This document shows, one piece after another, positions 1 through 12,579 of a stretch of DNA of 64,000 nucleotides. Under the pieces are notes generated by a model, which was given only the letters and a program-made list of their open reading frames with translations, was not told the DNA's origin and did not search any database. The first letter of the stretch is position 1; each line of letters opens with the position of its first letter. This stretch comes from Opisthocomus hoazin (Eukaryota > Chordata > Aves > Opisthocomiformes > Opisthocomidae), in contig NC_134416.1 in the NCBI RefSeq assembly GCF_030867145.1, positions 93,783,183 through 93,847,182 of the forward strand, written 5' to 3'. The translations under genes were made by a program, and so were the position numbers.

Positions 1-105
1 CTTTAAAGGTCATCTAGTCCAACCTCCCTGCAATGAGCAGTGACATCTTCAACTAGATCAGGTTGCTCAGAGCCCCATCCAACCTGACCTTGAATTGCTT
101 CGTTT
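1..105 (-). mobile_element. CR1 LINE 3' fragment (cut by window start)
   Basis: Begins inside the CR1 3' region (GGTCATCTAGTCCAACCTCC, then GAGCAGTGACATCTTC and TTGCTCAGAGCCCCATCCAA). The element reads on the minus strand; its 3' octamer end lies before base 1. Similarity fades near 105. Confidence 0.85.
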
Positions 106-1986
106 TAATGTAGATTAATATTATAAGAATATCCCCTTTGTATGTCTTAATCGGGTTTATCATTCAATAAGAGGCACCTCACAATTCTCAAATTAAACTA
201 CGTTCTGATCATCTGCAGCCCCTCCTCATTCGGTACTTGACCCTGAGAGCTGAAGGCTGATAGTGTTACTCTGGTGAAGGTTCTCTCAAGGCCTCATTAA
301 ACCATCCTATTTGCATTGATTTTCCATTTTCACAATTCCCTCAGAAGTATCAGGCACGCCAAAGAAGCCACAAACTGTAAGTGCTCAAATATCAAATCGT
401 AAGGATTGCATTTAGGTCTAAAGAGTTAAAACGTGGGTGGCCAAGTTTCAGTGGCAGATTCTTGTTTGAAGGTAGGACTCAAGCCAGAGGAACCTAGCGA
501 TGGCTTTCCCTTCTCTGGTTGAATATGCAGAAAGAAGTCATGCAAGTGTCATGAGTGCCTCCCAGTCACTACTGCAGAACACCACACAAGGCCATTTTTA
601 ACACCCACTGAAAGGAATACATTAGCTTTCAGATACGCTCAACGGTTAGAGCGCGGCTGTGCATCGACGCCCTGCGCCTCACCCCGGTGTGGCAGTTCAC
701 ACTCCTCTCATCTCGGTCCTATCTGAACAGGAGAACATTTTCAACTGCTTTTAAATGAAACACAATGACCCGAACCAAACCAAGACAGTAGTGAAATGTA
801 GCAATGAAAAACGGTGGTTTCTTCCTAGACCTACAGCAGGTCGTTTTTTCTGAAGGAGGATTATAATCTCAATCTCTCTTCCCTTTGATTTTCATCCTGA
901 CATCTTGTGGGGAGCTGACCTGCCAGAAGGTCAGAACATCTCAGCGTCACCACTGCCAATGTAACACTGGCACCGATGTAAGCGGACAACCCACTTTCTG
1001 CTCATCAGTCCGCTCGGACGCCATGGGATCAGCCTATGCCCCACCAGGCTTGCGCTCAGCATGGCAGCCGCTACTGAAACGTGCAGCTCATCTTGCTCTC
1101 CTACTCCGGGGCTGTACTTTGTATTTTCTTTGCACTAGAAGGGGAAGGACATCACAACGGTTGCACAACAAATAAACCAAAGCAGAAGCCACGTTTCAGG
1201 CCTCAGACCAACAGAATTACACCTATGGTGCGTAGGAAATGAATCATCTGAGATCTTTCTATTGCAATTTTTTCCACCAAAGATGAAACAATTACTTCTT
1301 ACTGGAAGCAATGGCTTTGCACCATACTAAGCTTGAAGGCTCCAGTTACCACTTCATGTTGAAATATGAAAAGTTCTTTTCAGGAAACTGCGCCCAGTCC
1401 TCATCTCAACTGCTTAACTGCTCAAGGTGAGGAGCACACGTGTCTCTGAGCAGTCCTGACGCCGGCTCCCTGCAGACCCCTCCGGCTGCTGGAGGCTGAG
1501 CTGCACCTGCCCGGTGAAGGTGGGAGCTGTGGAGACAACACTTCCAGACAACATGCCCACAAACAGCCACGACTCGCACGCAGAAGCGCAAACAGACCAA
1601 CCAGCACCTGGGAGGGGAACCCTGATGGCAGGTTTTTGGGGTGGCTGGGTGCGGCACGACAGTTTCCCTCCGCTGTGAGCGTGGCCAGGGCCATGGTAGC
1701 AAGGCTAGCCCTGCCACCAGCAGGCTTTAACACCACCCTGGTCCTGCAAACCGATGTCAAAGCCACCGGCCGTTCGCCTACCCCTGTTCCCAAAGGTACC
1801 ACGGCAGCAAGGCGGCTGCCTCCTGAGCAAAGCTCGGGGGTTTTCAGTTGCAGTTCACGTCAGTAATTTCTCACCTCACACATCCTTTGAAGAAAACAAG
1901 ACTGTCATAAAACGGGCCTGACGCTGAACTTTCAAACTGACGGCAAGCGGGCGGGGGGGTAGGACATGGCAACAGACCAGCCGCAA
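106..1986. other. E2F3 intron sequence without recognised features
   Basis: Mixed-composition sequence. A weak tRNA-like D-arm pattern near 636-705 was considered and rejected. The open frames on both strands at 1406-1866 overlap each other in a GC-rich stretch and show no family similarity. Confidence 0.5.
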
Positions 1987-2225
1987 AGAATCACAGCATG
2001 GTCGGGGTTGGAAGGGACCTCTGTGGGTCATCTAGTCCACCCCCCTGCCAAAGCAGGGTCACCTACAGCAGGCTGCACAGGACCTTGTCCAGGCGGGTCT
2101 TGAATATCTCCAGAGAAGGAGACTCCACCACCTCCCTGGGCAGCCTGTTCCAGTGCTCCGTCACCCTCAGAGGGAAGAAGTTCTTCCTCATGTTCAGACG
2201 GAACTTCCTAAGCTTCAACGAGAGA
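1987..2225 (-). mobile_element. CR1 LINE, 3' terminal fragment
   Basis: Starts with GAATCACAGCATGGTCGGGG and GGAAGGGACCTCTGTGGGTC, the reverse complement of the CR1 3' end. The minus-strand translation gives [20 protein letters not shown] followed by [19 protein letters not shown], the extreme C-terminus of CR1 ORF2. It is 5'-truncated at about 2225. Confidence 0.93.
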
Positions 2226-4451
2226 CTTCTGGGTGTAATTTCTGTGTGTTGCATGCACCTGTAACAATTACACCAGCACAGGTCTGCTTTTAACATTACC
2301 CATCAAGATCAAAGTAAGCCAAATACGAAAGTGATAGTTTAGGTTCGCACGGTGTGCGACAGGGTACCTCCTCTTCACGTGGCGGCAGAGCTGCTCGCCG
2401 TGTTTCAGCCCTTCAGGAGACTTTCAGCCTCCTGACTGGTGAGGCTGCAACTGGACTGGACCGAGGGAAATAAATCCTCCGTATCATTTTAAGGTTGGTC
2501 CCAAAGAAAAACCATCGCAAAGCAGTCAGTCTCAAAACATATCCTAGAGATTATTTTGGCCTTTGTATTTAGGGACTATTTTTAAAAGGACTCTTTTAAA
2601 AGTCATCAACTTCCAAATAAACCCGTGATTGGATGAGTTGCATTGGGTGGCTTCCAGTTGACGTGTACAAATTAGCACAGCTACTTAAAAAAGAAAAACT
2701 TTCAAACACTGTCAGTTGTCTGCCAAATTGTCTGCTAAACAAACGAGCCCTGGGAGGGGAGAGGAAGGACCTTAAGGGAGCTGGAAAATAGAATAGGATT
2801 AACTTCCTCGGAGGAAATTCCAGTAAACGCCATGAAGTATCGGATACACAAGTTAAAAACTACAGTAGTAGTATACTGGGCATATATATCAACATAGGAA
2901 TCAGGAGGAGAGTTACCCCTTACTTACAGAACATGTAGAATATAGTCATAAAGCTCTCTAGGAAGATGGAATTAATAAGATTCAATATGTACGAAGTGAA
3001 ACGGGAGGAGAAGGAGGAGCACTCGCAAAGCCACGCCAGTGCCATCTCAGCATAGGTGCACTGTAACGATGCAAGGTTGGGCTTGCACCACGAAGTTTGC
3101 TCACTACCTTGCCAGCCTCAGCCACAGCATCTTGAGCTTTGTTTTCCTTGGATACAGGACACCTACGAGAGAAGACGGCATCTGTGGAATTACACAAATG
3201 AAGTTTCTGGAGTGAAAGCTTTCGTGTCTGCACAGGTCTGCGGTTTGAGATTTCCCACCCTGGCACTCCAAACCTTCCTGCACTCCGTGCAAAATACCCA
3301 TACCGAGCTACCCCAGGGCAGTGCCAAGGGAGAGCATCACTTCACTTACTGACAGGTGATTCACAGGGAACCAACTAACTTGTACATTCCTTCAAAAATT
3401 AGTGACAAAGAAGATTCTTATGCAAGCACTTCAGAAACTATAGCACAGAGCTACAAACTAGAAGGCAGTAAGTTTTAAATACCCAGGCGCAGACAAATGT
3501 TAGTGTTGGGTATTCCTTCTCCCAGAGGAAGAGAATCCTTTCTTAAAAAAAAGTCAACATCAATCTTGTCTCCATATTTTTAATTCACTGCCTGAGACGT
3601 GATGGTTCTTATATCTAGCTACTTGTTCAATTGATGTAATTAGTTATGAGAAGTCAGATCTAAAGTAATAAAACCTTTTATTTTTAAGTACTTCCTTAAC
3701 CTAGTTCCATACGAGTATAAAAACATACAGGTGGGTTCCCCCAAAGTAATAAATGTACTTTGAATCCATTTAGGGTGATAAAAATATTATATAGATTCCA
3801 AAGGACATTGTGAAAGCTGGCAAAAAACTTTCAGGAGACAACCAGACCCAGATGAGATGCAATAATTTTCACTTTTAGAGCCAGATGATGATATAGGGTC
3901 CTACGCATTTACAGTAAATATAGGATAGTTCTATAAGTTATGTAAACTGTGGGGTTTTTTTAGTTTACTTTAAGGAAGTCCCAACATTGTCCCAACAGAT
4001 TAACCCTGAGGAGTTACACTTGCACCTGCAAGTAACTGTAATGCTGACTTTGCATGGAGCGATCAATTGTCATTCACAAGAAGCTAATTAGGTACAGTTC
4101 TGAAACTGAAATACTAGTATCACATAAAAAATTGATCCTTAAGTAACCTTGAAGAAGTTAGCACAATCACCTCCTCCACATACCAAACCCCAGAGTAACA
4201 AAAATAAATAACAAGTGCTCAAGAAACAGGAAACACAGTTTACATCTCCAAAAGCAACTATTCCTAGAAGCAGTCGGAAAGAAGGCTGCAAACCAGCAGA
4301 AGTCACAGAAACAGATAAAAGCACATAAGGGGAGAGAGAGGCACAGAACCACAGACAGCAGGGACCTAGAGACCCAACGTGTGGTTGACAGCCCCCTTCG
4401 TCCCAGGTCAGGAGCTGCTACTGCCATCAGAAGGTTTCCTCACCGCACATT
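2226..4451. other. E2F3 intron sequence without recognised features
   Basis: AT-rich unique-looking sequence. A short reiteration (TTTTTAAAAGGACTCTTTTAAAAG-like, about 2579-2603) is present. No transposon, RNA gene or exon was recognised. Confidence 0.5.
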
Positions 4452-4953
4452 ACAGATCTGGGCTCCCCAGCTCAAGAAAGACGAGGAGCTACTGGAGAGA
4501 GTCCAGCGGAGGAGTACGAGGTTGATGAGGGGACTGGAGCATCTCCCCTATGAGGAGAGGCTGAGGGACCTGGGCTTGTTTAGCCTGGAGAAGAGAAGGC
4601 TGTGAATGGACCTTATAAATGCCTACAAATGTCTTAAGGATGGGTGTCAGGAGGACAGGGCCAGACTCTTTTCAGTGGTGCCCAGCGACAGGACAAGGGG
4701 CAACGGGCACAAACTGAAGCACAGGAAGTTCTGTCTGAACATGAGGAAGAACTTCTTCCCTCTGAGGGTGACGGAGCACTGGAACAGGCTGCCCAGGGAG
4801 GCTGTGGAGTCTCCTTCTCTGGAGATATTCAAGACCCACCTGGACAAGGTCCTGTGCAGCCTGCTCTGGGTGACCCTGTTTCGGCAGGGGGGCTGGACTG
4901 GATGACCCACAGAGGTCCCTTCCAACCCGGACCATTCTGTGATTCTGTGATTT
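4452..4953 (+). mobile_element. CR1 LINE, 3' fragment (plus strand)
   Basis: Contains the C-terminal CR1 ORF2 region ([20 protein letters not shown], then [20 protein letters not shown]), interrupted by TGA at 4603-4605, then [20 protein letters not shown] to the stop. It ends with CCATTCTGTGATTCTGTGAT, the characteristic CR1 octamer end. The orientation is opposite to most copies here and to the host gene E2F3. Confidence 0.95.
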
Positions 4954-5738
4954 TCACCTGACCCGGGCTGCTAAACTCCACGGACTGATGATTTCCTCCC
5001 TCCCCACGTCAAGGTAGGCAGCTGCCGCATATGCTCTTATTTCACCGGTCCGTTTGGCAGCAGACAGACAACTTTCATGGCTGAAACGGCACAAAGACAG
5101 CCGAGTTCTTAAGGTTTGAAATTCTGTGTAATGTCACAAAGAACAACTAATCCACTGAGCTTTCGCGGGGGTGCACATCCTACCTCAGCAGTGTTTTATC
5201 ACTCCATCAGCCACACCAAGGAGCAGAACAACCTGGGAGTGTTGGCAAAACGAAGAGAAATTATTTGGTTCAAATGGAAAGATTTATTTATTCCCAGTGA
5301 CAGAGAGGGAATGAAAACAAGACAAGACGACAAACCACAGTTCATGAAAAAAGCAAACAAGCCTTGGTAGACTACATAACTTTCTTGTTCACATCTAGGT
5401 AAATTCTGTCATGCCATGGAGGGGGCAATCTAAAAAGCTGACGTGATAGCCTAATTTACAAGACAAGATCCGAAACAGATGTGTCATCACAGAGAATAAA
5501 TTTCTAGGGGAAACAAAGAGAAAGTGGCTGTTTTCTCTCATATTATGAAGTGTATTTCAAAAAAGTATCCCTTTTGGCCCTAGTGAAGCAGAACATCTCA
5601 GGTCATAGAGCCAAGCAAGTACCTGACTCAGTCAAAATTGACCCACACCTATCTGTCCATCCCACTTTGTCTTCTTTACTATGTATTCCCGAAACTAAAT
5701 ACCTTGAGACGACTTCTCCAGAAAAATGAATACTACCT
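4954..5738. other. E2F3 intron sequence without recognised features
   Basis: Unique-looking sequence between a CR1 and the solo LTR. No exon, RNA gene or repeat is seen. Confidence 0.5.
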
Positions 5739-6805
5739 TGTGGTGGGTTGACCCTGGCTGGAGGCCAGGTGCCCATCAAAGCCGCTCTATCTCTCCCCCT
5801 CCTCAGCTGGACAAGGGAGAGAAAATGTAACGAAAGGCTCGTGGGTCGAGACAAGGACAGGGAGAGATCACTCAGCAGTTACTGTCACAGGCAAAACAGA
5901 CTCGACTTGCGGAAATTAGTTTCATTTACTACCAATCAGATCAGAGTAGGATAATGAGAAATAAAAACTAAATCTTGAAACACCTTCCCTCCACCCCTCC
6001 CTTCTGCCCGGGCTTAACTTTACTCCCAACTTTCTCTACCTCTTCCCCCCAAGCGGCGCAGGGGGATGGGGAATGGGGGTTGCAGTCAGTTCATCACACC
6101 TTGTCTCTGCTGCTCCTTCCTCCTCACACTCTGCCCCTGATCCAGCGTGGGGTCCCAACCACAGGAGACAGTTCTCAACAAACTTCTCCAATGTGAGTCC
6201 TTCCCAAGGGCTGCAGCTCTTCACCAACTGCTCCAGAATTGGCTCCTTCCACGGGGTCAGAAGACCTGCCAGCAAACCTGCTCCAGCGTGGGCTCCTCTC
6301 TCCACGGGTCCACAGGTCCCACCAGGAGCCCACTCCAGCACAGGCTCTCCAGGCGGTCACAACCTCCTTCGGGCATCCACTTGCTCCGGCATGGGGTCCT
6401 CCATGGGCTGCAGGTGGAGATCTGCTCCACCGTGGACCTCCATGGGCTGCAGGGGCACAGCCTGCCTCACCATGGTCTTCCCCATGGGCTGCAGGGGAAT
6501 GTCTGCTCCAGCACCTGGGGCACCTCCTCCTCTTCCTTCTTCACTGACCTTGGTGTCTTGCAGAGTATTTTCTCTCACGTATTCTCACTTCTCTCTCTCA
6601 CTGCCATTGCACAGGGGTTTCCCCCCAGCCCCTTTCTTAAATATGTCATCCCAGAGGCACTACCAGCGTCGCTAATGGGCTCAGCCTTGGCCAGCAGCGT
6701 ATCCGTCTTGGGACTGGCATTGGCTCTATCAGACACAGGGGAAACTTCTGGAAGCCACCCTTGTAAACCGCACTGCTATCAAAACCTTGCCACGCAAACC
6801 CAACA
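5739..6805 (-). mobile_element. Solo LTR of an avian endogenous retrovirus
   Basis: A 1.07-kb GC-rich block bounded by TG (5739-5740) and CA (6804-6805). It resembles in composition and phrasing an LTR family I associate with avian genomes: GGGTTGACCCTGGCTGG at one end, CTCGTGGGTCGAGACAAGG inside, GCCACGCAAACCCAACA at the other end. An internal, repetitive middle (6280-6510) reuses CCATGGGCTGCAGGGG and CTCCAGCGTGGG-type phrases. No gag, pol or env sequence adjoins, so it is a solo LTR. Sense is tentatively minus: in that direction a degraded polyadenylation hexamer (AGTAAA, 5930-5925) sits about 190 nt before the end. Flanks TACCT (5734-5738) and TACAC (6806-6810) match only partly as a target-site duplication. 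The overlapping frames of about 200 codons here are not genes. Confidence 0.8.
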
Positions 6806-7338
6806 TACACCTCTAAGTCTCAAATTTTAAAATTAAATAAATTCAGATTTTCTCTCTAACCTGCCCTTTGATCAAAGAACAGAATCCGACTTTCTAATAT
6901 GACCTCAAACATGTCACAGACCACTACACTTCCCCTAGCTGTTATGCAGTTAGTAACATTAAACTACCTCGTAGCAAAGGATAGGAAGACACTGCCATGC
7001 AATTTTATAATCTCTGTTATGTGAAAGTTAAACGAGCAAGCACCTGTCAGGAAGGACCACAAACTTGCTCACTCCCACCCACCAAAAAGCAGGCAGATAG
7101 ACTTTCTGACCTCAATGCTGTTCAGAACTGAAATTATAGAGGGTAACTCTGCAGAGAAATTACACAGCAAAACATTCATTCTGTCCAAACTTGAAGGTAT
7201 CGACTCATGATTATTTTCCCTTCACTTCAAAGAAAAAAAAAGTCTAACTTCCACTTGGAGTTTGCATTGTTTCAGCTTTCAGTAGTAAGTTCCTGGCGTG
7301 CTCAAGTTCAACAATTTAGGAAGTCCTTTAACATCTCA
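6806..7338. other. E2F3 intron sequence without recognised features
   Basis: AT-rich sequence between the solo LTR and an old CR1. Nothing was recognised. Confidence 0.5.
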
Positions 7339-8165
7339 CAGAGTGGGAGAAGGGGAAAAGGACCTCTAGAGATCATCTAGTCCACCCCCCACCGCAAGGG
7401 CAGCTAGAGCAGGATGCTGTGTCCTGTTGGGTTTTTAATGTCTTCAGTGATGGAGACTCCACAAACTAAGAGACCTATTCCAGCATTCGATCATCCTTGC
7501 TGTAAAATCTGATGTTGAAACAGAATTTCTTGCATTTCAGTTTGTGCCAATTGTCTTTTGTCCTGTCACTGGCCACCACTGAGAAGAGCCTGCCTCCATC
7601 TTCTTCGCTCCTGCCTATGATGTGTTTATGCACCTTCTCTCCTCCAGGCTCAACAGTCCCAGCTCTCTCAGCCTCTCCTTGCATGTCAGATGGTCAGAGG
7701 CCTTAACCAGCTTCACGGCCCTTCACTGGACCTGCTCCAGTATGTCCATGTCTCTCTCGTACTGAAGAGCCCAGCACTGGACCCAACACGCCAGATGTGT
7801 CTCATCAGGGTTGAGCAGAGGGGAAGAATCATCTCCTTCAACTTGATGATAATGCAACGCATAATGTAGCCCAGGAGGTCATCAGTGATCTTTGCCGTAA
7901 GAGTACGTTGCTGGCTCACGGTCAACTTAATGACCACCGGGACCCCCAGCGCTTTTTCTGCCAAACTGTTTTCCAGCAGGTTAGCCCCAGCCTGTCCCGG
8001 TGCCTGGAGTTACACCTCCCTAGGGGCAGAACTTCACACTTCCCTTAGCTGAACTTCATGAGTTTCAGCCCATTTCTCCAGCTCATCAAGGTCCCTCTGG
8101 ATGGCAGTGCAACCATCAGCTACATCAACCACCCCTCCCAATTCTGTATCTTGTATATCAGTCAA
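7339..8165 (-). mobile_element. Old, diverged CR1 LINE fragment
   Basis: Starts with a degraded CR1 3' end (GGACCTCTAGAGATCATCTA) and runs backwards through the CR1 ORF2 C-terminus. The recognisable minus-strand pieces lie in different frames, showing several frameshifts and indels: DGGRLFSVVASDRTKDN; the degraded [12 protein letters not shown] block; and a VSQQRTLTAKI stretch that matches the usual [10 protein letters not shown]. More divergent than the other copies, so probably an older insertion. Confidence 0.85.
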
Positions 8166-8302
8166 GCCTCCCTTTTAATACTAATTTCACAAGCAAAACA
8201 TCGCTTAAGCAAGTTCCACTGTAGCGCACTTCCTTCAGACCTCGAATAATTTTTGCTGCCCTATTTAACATCATCTTCCATTTTCAATATGTTCCCTTTA
8301 CA

Positions 8303-9080
8303 AGAATCATAGAATCACAGAATCATAGGTTGGAAAAGACCTCTCAGATCATCAAGTCCAACCATCCACCCAACACCACCATGCCTGCTAAACCATGTCC
8401 TGAAGCGCCACATCTACACATTTTTTTAACACCTCCAGGGGTGGGAACTCCACCACCTCCCTGGGCAGCCTGCTTCAACGCCCGACCGCTCTCTCAGTAA
8501 GGACATTTTTCCTAATATCTAATCTAAACCTCCCCTGATGCAATTTGAGGCCATTGCCCCTCGTTTTATCACTAGTAACCCGGGAGAAGAGACCAACACC
8601 TGCCTCACTACAGCCTCCTTTCAGGTAGCTGTAGGGAACAATAAGGTCTCCCCTCAGCCTCCTCTTCTGCAGACTGAACAGACCCAGCTCCCTCAGTTGT
8701 TCCTCATCAGACTTATTCTCCAGACCCCTCACCAGCCTCACTGTCCTGCTGTGGACACGCTCCAGCACCTCCATGTCCTTCTTGTAGTGAGGGGCCTAAA
8801 GCTGAACACAGCACTCGAGATGCAGCCTCAGCAGGGCCGAGTACAGGGGCACGATCACGTCCCTGCTCCTGCTGGCCACACTATTCCTGATACAAGCCAG
8901 GATGCCGCTGGCCTTCTTGGCCACCTGGGCACACTGCTGGCTCATGTTCAGCTGGCTGTCGACCAGCACCCCCAGGTCCTTTTCCGCCGGGCAGCTTTCC
9001 AGCCATTCCTCCCCAGGCCTGTAGCGTTGTGTGGGGTTGTTGTGACCCAAGTGCAGGACCCAGCCTTTGGCCTTGTTAGC
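8303..9080 (-). mobile_element. CR1 LINE fragment (different subfamily)
   Basis: Begins AGAATCATAGAATCACAGAA, the octamer end, then ACCATCCACCCAACACCACC and a CR1 3' region distinct from the 1987/4452 type. Minus-strand frames give [38 protein letters not shown] and [20 protein letters not shown], the C-terminal third of ORF2. 5'-truncated near 9080. The 3' end is of the same type as the short piece at 28453-28597. Confidence 0.93.
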
Positions 9081-12000
9081 ACGAGCACTGAGCTGTGTAT
9101 GTTATTTTAAGTATCAGCTGCAACAAAACTGTTCACCGAGGTGAAAGTATCCCCTCTCCTGCTCCTTTTTTTGTACACGCCACGATGCAGGTCTCAGTAC
9201 CATCGCTCCTCGGCACTGCCCTGGAAGCTGGTGTGCAGTTGCTGGTCCACTACAGACCTCTCCGACGCGCTGCTTCCCAGGATACAGGCCCTCTTTCATA
9301 AGGCATAGCTTGCATTCCCTGTTCTCTGGCACACAACTTTGCCTTTGGCTGTACTAACGATGCAGTGTGTTTGAATGTGCCTACAGAGCAAGTTGTGAGA
9401 GCTCCATTATCATTTACTGTTCTGCTAGCAATTACTATCAGTAACAGTTTTTTTGTTTATTTCTGGGACAATGATGAAAGCACTCCATAGTATTGGGGTC
9501 AGTGCAAACAGTCACTGGAATCAACAGGACCCTTTTCCTGTCACTTAGCTGATTTTTAACCCAATGCCATACTGACAGTTACTTTTCTCAAAATGCTTTA
9601 TAAAACTTAACATCTTTTCTGTCAGGCTCATTCACGTGTCAGACAGCTACATCTTTGGCATCTTTTAGCTTTTGGTTGGTGGGAAGGAAAAGAAGAATAG
9701 TTAAAGTGGAAAGAGGTGGCTGTCAGATACTGCTGGTAAATATTTTAGGAAAAATAGCAATTTTTGCAGTGCTGTATACAGAACTCCTCCATCCTTGTAC
9801 TTGCATACTACTTAAACTCTACAGAAAGTGTTATTTCAAGACTGTGGAACATTCCAAGTTTTAGGGATGCCAGAGCGAGACTGGAAGAGCTGAACATTAG
9901 CAGAGAGGTAGAAAAGACAACACCTAGGATGAAAGCAGAAATTCAGGTGTCTATTCATGAGCTTTCATTTCTATTCATTACAGCCTGAAGTTCAGAGAAA
10001 GCCCATTTGGCTTCTCACGCCACTGCCTTTCCCCTCTTTCCCTTTCTGCTACCTGCCTTGCTGTATAACCGTGCAGTTATTAGAACTATCCCGTAGGCAA
10101 TGGACAGCTAAATGGGATTTTCCAGAAGCCTGGAGAAGTCTTCCAGTGGAATCTAGCACTAAAATATCACCTATTAAAGACTGCACTAAAAATTCCTTTC
10201 TTTAAATAGATTTCTTCTCTCTTCAAAATTATCTACTCGATCCAGGCTCATGGGTCCTTCCACAAATGTACCTTAATCTGTTCAGAAGATAAATGACCAT
10301 ATGATTTAATTGTGCCTTCTTCACAAAAACCATAACTTTCTTATGATCAGTACACCTTGATCCTTTTCATTTTCAGATGCAGTCCCACTTATGAGTCATC
10401 AGTTCCCCCCTCTCTCACACACACTTTTCAGTCTCTCAACCTCTTCCTCTTGTTTTAGAAAAAGCTGTAGGTAGGGCAAACTAAAATAGCAAGTTTCACA
10501 ACTGGACATGAGACATCCTTAAATTTAGATCAAATGAGCCCTTTCAAAGTACGCTGGATCTTTCCATCCAAACAGATTTATAAAAGTTATATATAATTAG
10601 GGAAAGGAATAGGATCAAAAATAGCCTGTGTACGATGGCCTTACTCAACAGTACGTGGGAAGGAAAAAGGAGAGCATTATTCCCTTAGCAGCAGAAGGAA
10701 GGGTAAGACAACTCAGCAGAGCCATGGGAAGCCCCCACCAGCCTGTACAGCTTCCTAGATTGCTAAAAAGCCTAGAGTGTGGTAGATCCTCAAAAAAATC
10801 CTCATTTTCTACACAAATTGTTTTCCCAAACCTATTTCCAAATTACATCAAAATGTAAAGCCAAGATTACCCAAGAAAACTCTACTACCTTTCACTATCT
10901 GAAGCTGCAAGTTCTTACCCAAGGTGAAGAAAAAGTACTTTAAAGACAGTCTTGGAAGAAACCTGCTCCGTCAGTCTTTGGTTTGTCTTGGAAGCATAAA
11001 ACTCAAAAAACCCAAAAACCTGTCGCCTTGCCTTGACATCCATAACTTCTACCCTTTCAACAGGCGCCTGCTGATGATAGCAGCGAGACTCTTCTTACTC
11101 CTGACTTCCCTCCCACGCTTTGCACTGGCAAGAAGCCCTCACGCACTCTGCACTAACTTGGAACAAGTTCTGCAGCGCGGCCCTATGCTTTCCACAGCAA
11201 ACTGGAAATTTCGTGTCCGCTGCAGGTAAATATGTTTTATTGAATTAAACACAAGAAAGTAAATATGGCAGAGTTACAGCGTTCCTTGTGTAAAAAGCTG
11301 AATTCCAGAATAAACAGGAATGCTACACAGCTTTCACATTTTACTATCCTGCAAATGTTTCAATGCACAACAGCGCTAAAGAAAGTATCGGGAGAAAGAT
11401 GGAAATTTTGGCAGCTGCTGCAGGGAGAGCTGAGGCTTCTGGCAGCGGGCAGTGTGTGGAAGGGTGGTGAGATAAACACATCTGAAGTTTTTCGTCGAAA
11501 TAATCAATAACGGAATAGTTATGTTCAAAATTAGGCAACTGATTGAAGTGATAACTCTTATTTTGCAGCCTGGTTAGTTACAGGCTGTCTCCAGAGTTAG
11601 TTAGTGCTGCACTGGTTGAATGCGTGTGGAGGTTTCCTTACAACCACGACGATACGCCTCCTTTTCAGCTGAAGTCAAAATTCAGCCGGGTACTTGGGTC
11701 ACCAGCGCCGAATCCCGCAGCGGCGCGGAGCAAGCATGGCCTTGGGTGCTCTCGCCGCCAGGCAAGGTGGCTGCACCTCTCCAGCCGAGGGGCAGAAACG
11801 AGACTTTGCGATGAGCCCAGTCAGGAAGCTCAGCTGTCCCTGATGAACTTTCCATATGACCAGCGCTCATTAGCGCTCCTTTGACCAGAAGCTCTAGGAG
11901 CCTTTCCACGTTCATAACCCATGCAAGAGAAGCCCCTCGGCTGTGGCTGCAGCTACTGTCAGTAAAAGCCATGCCAGCTGCTATCTCCAGGCATTCTGTG

Positions 12001-12579
12001 ACCTCCTGTGCAAGACAACGCCACCTTCACTTTCATCTGTTAAAGATCGGTCATGTTAAAGCCCTGCTCAGAGCGACCGTACCTGTCCCAGCCGCACAGC
12101 CCATCTTTCCTCCGGAGGCATCTCCTGACAGCGGTGATTTCAGAGGCGGCCTCTGGTATTACAAGCTCACTCTACATACATAACTTCTGGGCACAAATTA
12201 CATTTATATCTTCACCTACTTCAGTGTGAGCCGCCAGACTGTAATTAAATTACACGTAGCCTGGGAGCCTTGGTCAGGGACTGGAAGCTGAGTACACGCG
12301 GCACGGTACAAACGCAGATTTTCTGTTTAAGCAGCTGTGGATTTTATCTGTGAATGGAGAGCAGCCATGTTTTCTCTTCCACATGCTCACAAAACCCTTA
12401 AGCAGCCCCCCAAGCCTTTGAAAGCAGAGAGCCAGGGCTGGGCAGAGCGCGCAAGCTCCCTTCAGCCCTTGGGCAACGTCAGCGAGGCACCGGCAGCTCC
12501 ACGTGCTTGGTAACTGAAGCAGTAAGGAACAGCGTGAAAGCTGCCTCTCTACGCAGCCATCTGTTAGGCTTTCGTTACG
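9081..12579. other. E2F3 intron sequence, mostly unrecognised
   Basis: Unique-looking sequence. The open frames here (the longest about 100 codons) show no family similarity. One, 10924-11229, runs into a donor-like CTGCAG|GTAAAT near 11220-11232, but it is on the strand opposite to E2F3 and nothing else supports an exon. Confidence 0.45.

Noticed and set aside
636..705. tRNA-like D arm (GCTC...GAGC) and a T-arm-like GTGTG...CACAC stem
   Set aside because: The base pair before the D stem, the anticodon stem and the acceptor stem do not pair. At best it is a very old tRNA-derived scrap; chance is as likely.
6073..6830. Overlapping open frames of 200 and 227 codons
   Set aside because: They lie almost entirely inside the solo LTR, and their translations follow its repeated phrases. 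Not genes.
10924..11229. Open frame ending at a donor-like CTGCAG|GTAAAT, considered as an exon
   Set aside because: Opposite strand to E2F3, no acceptor or partner exon, and no protein similarity.
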